NCBI GenBank assembly: GCA_018881555.1
Contig: JACAXG010000008.1
Coordinates: 1-64,000, forward strand
Direction of reading: 5' to 3'
Source of the DNA: Amblyornis subalaris
Lineage: Eukaryota > Chordata > Aves > Passeriformes > Ptilonorhynchidae
Length of the DNA: 64,000 bases
The notes beneath the pieces are model-generated. The model saw nothing but the letters and a program-made list of their open reading frames with translations, was not told the origin of the DNA and did no database searches. This document shows positions 57,320 through 64,000 of the stretch, piece by piece (the first letter of the stretch is position 1; each line of letters begins with the position of its first letter). The position numbers were made by a program, and so were the translations under genes.

Positions 57320-60300
57320 GTGGCTGTGCACCCACTACTCCCTCGGATACGTTTAACCCTTCACGAAGTCCCTAGGGAATTTGCTGTGACTTTCTTTCCT
57401 AAAGTATATTTTTTGGGGGAGGTAATGTTTTTTTGCAGAATTTTCTCTCTAAGGCAAACCCAAACCCTTCCTCCTTCTTTCTGCTAAATTCTCAGATTTT
57501 TTTCTTGATAGAAACTGGGAAACTGAAGGAGACAAAATGAGAAGGAAACAAGGCATTCAACAGTTAAAACATTAAGAGAGGCCACTGGAAAACTGGGGCA
57601 AACTTTAAACTGTTCACCAACACTTTCTGACTTTCAGGGGCGAGGCATGTGTGTGAAAAACATAACAATCCAGGAAACAATTACTAACTGGAGTTATTTA
57701 GAAAAATTTTAGTGCTGCATCTAGAATTAAAGATGAAGAGCAACAGCCCCTTTATGTTAGTCCTAAAATTTTCCGTTGTGTTTCCTTGTTCCAGGTGAAT
57801 ATTGCTGGGCACTTCACTTGCAATGAACGAGTACATCCTGAAGCCCAGAGATTTTACTGCTAGATACCTTGCCCTACAACTGTTATGTGTTGGGAAACTG
57901 TGAATCATTGTTTGCCGAAGCATAGGAACAGAGGACTGGAAAAGCTCTTTTAGGTCAAACCCAGCCCTCTGCTGTTGTATCAGTGTGTTATACCACTCTT
58001 CTGAGTTTAAAGCAAAAGGTTCTCTTCCCTCTTGGAGTAGGGAGTGAGACACTTTCCCAAAATCTAGTGATATTTCCATTCTGTTTTCTGATTCTGGTCT
58101 GGACTGGACTCTGTCCCTCCCAAGAGACAAACTCATTTGAAAATGAAGTAAGCCAGACAAAAATCGCTTTAGCCATGGTGCTCCTACCTCTCTTTCTTCA
58201 TCTCTCCATCTCTCCATTATTTAAAACAGACCAGCTCTAATCTGCTTCTATTGTCAGTGGAAGGGCAGGGTGAAGGAATATCAGATGTATCCATTTGTAA
58301 AGACTTAAACTTTATTAGCAGTTTTTATTTTCCAGGAACGTAGGACTGAATGGGACTACCTTCATTACCAAAAGCAGCACCTGTTGTTACTACTCCTTTT
58401 ATTAATTCCTCCAGTTATATCTTAAACAAAAACTTTTCAGGTAGCTCTTTCGCTGCTCCTAGTTTCCAGACCAGATTCAACACCATTTATTCTTGTGATT
58501 ACATTGTCCTTTTGCTTAAAAATAGTTCTTTTCCTCTTCTGGTGTTTACCTCCAGGTTGTATTTATAGAGCGCTCATATCCCTTCTCAGCCTTTGTTTTG
58601 TATGTTCACACAATGCAAGGAATGTCTCTCCCATCAGTGCAAAGCAGAACTTCCTTCTGAATCTGAAGGAGAGGGGTATTTATTAAGTGGCACAACTCGG
58701 GCACCAGCATTAGCTGTCTTTGTATTATAGTAAGTAATAGATAGCACCAGTAAGTAAAGTCATATCTGCAGGCATATATAGCAGCCTTGATCCCACAGAA
58801 GTTAAAATAATGACAGACAGAAAACAGGAAGGGAGATATGGATTATCCTCAGAGATGCGGAACTGATGTGAAAAGAAAGATGAGCAATCCACCCAAGGCC
58901 ACAGGAAATCTGTGGTAAGAGACAAGAGACCAGACCAGCCTCCTATATAGGACCTTCCCGCTTCTAGCACTAATTTGTTTGCCAGGTGCTGAAATGATGC
59001 TGCCCATAGGAAAAATGTACGGACATTAGACTCCAGATTGATTGTGCAGAGGTATAAGCAGACTATATATTATTTCAGCTGCTACTGAAAGTGATATAGG
59101 AAAAGATACTGTATGTACCTGTCAGAGAATTTTAACCAACACCTTCTTTGACTCCTAGGAAGCAATATATGAAACAATGGGTTGTCTGCTGCAGTGTTAA
59201 GTGACTGTTGTGAGAACAGAGCCAAACTGGTAATGTCACAAACACTTACATTAAAAGGAAATATATGGTACTAGTTTAGAACCAAGATTATTTGTCGTGT
59301 ATATGTGGTTTTTCATAGTTGGGCCCACCAGCAAGACTTGTGTATACAGCCTGCTAGAGACAGTGAAAACACTGGAGAATTTTCAGGATCAAGATTTTTT
59401 TTGTTGTTGATTATATTGCCTTTTGATATTTTTCCCCTTCTCTAGCAGTGTTTCACTGTGGGATGTTATGCTGTTGTATTCTATTTACAGATGACTGCAG
59501 TAAAGTTATACAGTAACAGAAATTTGTAAGCTATTGATCTGATATCTCAGTCATAATGCATTGATTTAATCATCAATGGGATTAATGTGTCAAGGGAATG
59601 CATTCCAGTAACTGTATGTAGGAGCATTTTATTTCTGCAGAGTGGGATGTGCTTTGACAGCCCAGCTGTTAATACTGCAATTATGACTTTTAAGAGGAAA
59701 AAATTCCAATGGGAATTTTTGGGATAGTTACTACTCACTATAGGTCTTTCTTCACACTGTGGAGTCCTCTTGCTATATACAGAGTACCTTTGATCACAGG
59801 AACGTATACGGGTAAGAGAGGATAGATGTTTCTTGAAAGTATCAGACTTATGCAGAAGTTGAAATACCATTTTCATAAATATCTGAGGCATTTAGAGGCC
59901 AATGACCTGCTGATTTTGACCAGGACCTCGGATTTCAAGTTCCTAAAGACCAAATTCCCAAAAGACACTTAAGTATCTAATACCTGTTCAAGTCAAACTG
60001 ACACCTAAATCTTGACTGAAACGCCATTTGAAAGACTTGCACTCCTACATCATTTGAAAATCCTAGTCTGAATACCTTTTCCATTTCAAGTGACTCCCAT
60101 TCAACTGTTTGCACTTCTTATGTAACTTTCGTAATTTCAGACTTTTCTCCAGTAGTCTGAAATAAGTGATGCACTTACATGCTGTAAAACAAAGAGAACT
60201 ATTTCTGCAACAAATACTGCACAATTAATGACATCTCATTTATTTACAGTACATCTTGGGATCCTACCAGTGACATCACCAGTGTTTTACAAGTTGAACC

Positions 60301-61570
60301 CCCTCAAAGGAATTACACTTTCCTTGTAAATCATTCTGTCTCATCTATTTAAATCTCCGACATATTGCAGCAGGTTACACAACTTATGCTGGGTATTTAA
60401 TTCAGGGTGACATTAAAGTGGCTTATCTACATGGGCAGCTTGAACACACCCTCACTGTCTGACTTGGACAGCTGGCAGAGTTGTAATTACGTGTTGGAAC
60501 CTACAGCCTTCTGTACGGGAAATGTAATAAATGAGTTTTAGGAGACTGTGCTTGGCTTGCCTTACATTTCTGGCATCATTACTATAGTGGTTGGTGCCCA
60601 TGTTCTGGCCGGGTCCAAACCCAGCTCTTCATCTGCAGAGAAGAGCTGTCCGTTTCACTTACAGTGAAGTTACACGTTGTTTTAAAAGGAAACTCTGTCT
60701 ACTAGTCTCTCAGAAAAATTTCTTCTTTAAGGAGGAAGCACTATGGTCAAAAGATAAACACATGTATTGGACAAGCTGAGATAGGCACAGGTACAGAATT
60801 TCCTCTCTCTTCTTCTTTGTTAAGTACTTGGTGTTGTTTTGGTAGCTGAGGTGTGAAAATTTTCTACTTATGACTATATAGTGCCATCACACTGTTTCTA
60901 AGAGTTTCTGGGTTTGTGCAGCACTTTGCACATGTTGCTTTTGTCAACAGTATGAGCTCTTAGCACTGTCATCCTCTGATGTGAGTGGGAGCATGATGCC
61001 TGCTGGTATAGGATAAGTTCTTTGTTGCTTTATGTTATCTAGTTCATAAAATAGAAATGCTACCATGAAATAACTTCTATCCTTCCTGTTCCAAATAATT
61101 TTTGCATCTAAGAGTGTTTCGGCGAGTGAAAATAAATTTCTGTATTTGCTGCTATTCTTAAGGTTGCTTATTCCCATTTCCTCAGTAGTGGTACTTTGCT
61201 TGCTTCAAATGTGGAATTTGATCCCAGTCTTTGGAAGAATGTATGGATTTGCTTGAACTATATAGATCCAAAGACATACATTAATATCTGTGTAGTATTT
61301 TAGTAGCACATTCTGATTTAAGAGAAAAACATTTATATAACAGAAATAAGGACTAGGGACTGGCTAGCTGGCAGTAGCAATTCTCTGTAGTAGTTATCTC
61401 TGTAACATTATCAGATGGTGGTGTGCATAGTGGTGGGACCAGGACATAATTTTCTTTGGTAGGAAAGCAAACAAAAAAAGTATACAATGACAAAGTTTAC
61501 TTTATGATGCAAAGATTGGTGAAAGGCTAATTAGCAAAGTAGGCAGGGCAGCTATATAAACAGATCTGAA
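57320..61570. other. Unassigned AT-rich sequence, probably intron 1 of the plus-strand gene
   Basis: No splice-bounded exon with a convincing open frame was found. Near 57920-57985 the minus-strand text GAGGGCTGGGTTTGACCT and TCCTCTGTTCCTATGCTT resembles a worn CR1 3' end, at low confidence. The rest shows no recognised repeat. Confidence 0.35.
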
Positions 61571-61579
61571 TCATTAAGT

Positions 61580-62260
61580 TGTATCCATTCAAACAAATTA
61601 CCCTTAATATATATTATAAAGCAATGAATTTAGAGACAATCAACAGCCTTGGGAACAATTTAGAGGTCACAATGGACAAGCAGATTGACTGTTACTGATA
61701 CAGTAACAAGCTAATGGAGAATTGTGAGAACTGGGTCTAAGAAAGTACTGAACTCTGTATATAGCATCATCAGTGTGCACTGTGGAATTCTTCTCGTAGG
61801 TGTGCCCCATGTATTTTTATAGCAGGTACTGGAAAATTGGAAAAAATTCAGAGAAAATCTGAAAGAAAAGACTTCAGGAAAGGCGAAATTGTCCAACTAC
61901 AAAGATTTAATGAGTTAATTTGTTCAGATTACAAAAAAAGAAGAATGTACCAGGACATAGCTGTAGGGAAGTATATATCTTCCCTAGAGAAAGACTGAAT
62001 AATAAAAGAGTCTTTAGCCCAATGGAAGAAACAATAATAAATGCTGGAGATACAAGACAGAGATAGAAGCAAGGCAGCACTAACTGGAAATAAGGGCTTT
62101 ATTTTTAAAATGAACAATTTGTTACAGGAATGAAATAACAGTAATACTAAGGTATATAGTCCATCTTTTGCTGACTTTAGACCAAAGCCTTCTAGAAAAT
62201 CAGTTTTAACTTCATCCTGATATAGCTATGTGAGATTATACAGCTCCTGGTCAGAGGCGA
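61580..62260 (+). mobile_element. Ancient, strongly diverged CR1 LINE
   Basis: Several segments fall in the same order as the old amniote CR1 3' region. GAAAATTGGAAAAAATTCAG AGAAAATC corresponds to the segment before the ORF2 end. CTAGAGAAAGACTGAATAAT and CTAACTGGAAATAAGG...TTTTTAAAATGAACAATTTG come next, then AGATTATACAGCTCCTGGTC AGAG toward the 3' end. Indels are frequent, and the 3' terminal repeat is not readable. The age contrasts with the sharper CR1 copies at 2.7, 11 and 39.7 kb. Confidence 0.6.
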
Positions 62261-62264
62261 ACAA

Positions 62265-64000
62265 GAATTTCTGATGTCCTTGTCTGGATATTCTCCCTCT
62301 GCCTCCTGTTTGTCAGATGCTTTCCATCTGTGGATTTCAATCCCTTTTTCCTGGGCACAAGCAATGGCAGACAGGACTTGGTTTCCACTGGGATTCTGGG
62401 TTTGGTGCAGTCCCATCCCACTGTTGCAATATTGTCCCTTCACCTGCACTGTCACTTCCATGCAAAAGCTCTGCAGATCCCTGAACAATGCATTTCTGCC
62501 CTCTGTCCTCAATGTCTCTCCCATTTTAACATATGTCTGAGTTGAATTAATGCCAAAGGTACGAAGAAAACACAGGTCCACAAAAGTTCATTTGTCAGAA
62601 AAAGCTACTTTCAGCATGTTAGGAGATGCCTGAACTGGATTGCAGCACCAGTCCAGGCTGGAACCAGTATCTGCACTGTGGAGTTACGTCATTTCTTGAG
62701 CCACTAGCTAAGAGCATGGCCCTTTCAAGGAAACACTTGAACAGTGAAGGCTACATGGATTGTTTGCTATTCCAGGAGAGCTGCTAGGCTACTGTTCACT
62801 GCTTAGAAACTTGGATGGGAGGAGACCAATGAAATGTAATTTCATATGGACCATGGCAGGAATGGAACTATGCAGGGTTGCCTGAAGGAAGGTGGGTAAG
62901 GAGAGGAAGTGGTCCTTGTCAGTACAAGGAAGCATTGAACAATAAGGGGAGGAGCAGGCTAAAGGAATTTGTATTCCCCAAGAGTTTCCTTTTAAGCACA
63001 AGGTGGGTGTGTCTCTCTCCAACATAAAATACATCCCAAAATAAACATGCACAGTTATTTGTGAACATACACATTACTTATGGTGCAATGTTGCATTGTG
63101 TCCATTTAGAAGTTACAGCCAGAACCTTTCAAGTGGCTCAGACAGCAAAGGAAGCAGAAATTGAAGCAGAGTGAAATTGTTGTGATAAAAGGCAAGAAGT
63201 TGTGCTTTCTTTTGTTTGGGTTATTTTTTAAACAAACACTTGTACTCCTCCTGCTGCCTCTCTCTCATGCTCCTACCAGAGAAAAAGGAAAATTGTTTAA
63301 GGAGCCTCATGAAAGGCAAGATCAATGGACAAAGCAGTGAGGAAAAGAGCTATATAAGGAATCAGTATTGACCAGTAGCTGGCACAAATGGGTGAGAGAA
63401 GGACATGACAGTGCCTATTACCATATTGTGAACAGGGTCCATTACCGTAAGTTCTCTTACAACAGCAGTGTTACTGAAGATAGCAGAAGGAAAAACTCAA
63501 GATTATTTGAGTCCTTTTGCTGTAGAAAATTATCACTGGAGGAAAAGTGGGTAACTGTTCAAGCTATATTTCTTTTAAGTGGATGTCTGCATGGTTATTT
63601 TAGTTAAAGGAAATGAGTTCACAACATTATTTTATTTCAAATTTGTTTATAAGACAAAGCTTGGAAGGTCCTGGCATTCTCTACTAGTCCAGTCTTTTCC
63701 TCATTACTAACTGTTTCAGTACAGACTCTCTGAGGAGAACAAGGATGAGAATGTAGAAACTTCAAGTCTTGTCATGTCCTGGGAACGGACTAGGTGTATT
63801 TGTATCCTGCTCTTGGATACACATTCCTGGGAAAGGCCAGGCACTGCAGAAAGTGGTGTAGTACCTCCAAAGTGATGTTTTTTTCTTGGAGTTAGTCCTA
63901 AAAATGTCTTACTATGGTGGTAAAGGTGTAAAGACTCAGTTTTAGCTAATAAAAATTTCATTCATTTTACTACCAGAAAGTTAGTTTAGGATGTTCAGTC
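62265..64000. other. Unassigned sequence to the window end
   Basis: No exon, RNA gene or repeat family recognised. An open frame of 129 codons on the minus strand (62192-62581) partly overlaps the ancient CR1 and shows no known domain. Confidence 0.35.

Noticed and set aside
57796..57863. Second exon for the gene starting at 56873
   Set aside because: The acceptor TTCCTTGTTCCAG is good, but in the required phase the frame stops after about ten codons and there is no matching donor.
1..64000. CRISPR arrays, operons, prokaryotic genes
   Set aside because: The tandem arrays have no unique spacers, and the splice sites, CpG islands and CR1 elements show vertebrate DNA.

Overview
The window looks like nuclear DNA of a bird, most likely a songbird. 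CR1 LINE fragments in both orientations are the dominant interspersed repeat. At 5.96-6.09 kb a short element has a tRNA-Ile-like head and a CR1-like tail, as in the songbird TguSINE1 family. Coding exons are short and widely spaced, there are three CpG islands, and single N positions are scattered through the assembly.

Layout. 0-8 kb is GC-rich and crowded with repeats: two tandem arrays of a ~37-bp unit in opposite orientation (1.3-1.8 kb and 3.84-4.6 kb) carrying CCAAT boxes and octamer sites, a CCCAGT-type minisatellite, two CR1 fragments facing each other, a G-rich tract and a CpG island at ~4.85-5.85 kb. No gene could be assigned to that island. 9.3-15 kb holds the best-supported gene, on the minus strand: seven exons that join in frame into a predicted ~243-residue protein ending in a C3HC4 RING finger and a hydrophobic C-terminal anchor. 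I do not recognise it by name. Its first exon lies in a CpG island (14.55-15.35 kb) that probably also drives a divergent plus-strand transcript; one candidate exon of that transcript is at 15.60-15.71 kb.

16-56 kb is AT-rich and shows no convincing coding exon. It holds a 227-bp fold-back with 73-bp near-identical arms (17.80-18.03 kb), CR1 fragments, a probable solo LTR (27.2-27.8 kb), and several short perfect palindromes with transcription-factor-like half-sites. At 56.0-57.3 kb a third CpG island contains what looks like the first exon of a plus-strand gene (ATG at 56873, donor after 56885) that continues beyond the part I can read. An old, diverged CR1 lies at 61.6-62.3 kb.

Limits. Exon calls rest on splice-site sequence, frame continuity and protein motifs read by eye. 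No homology search was possible, so names are left blank, and repeat boundaries are approximate.
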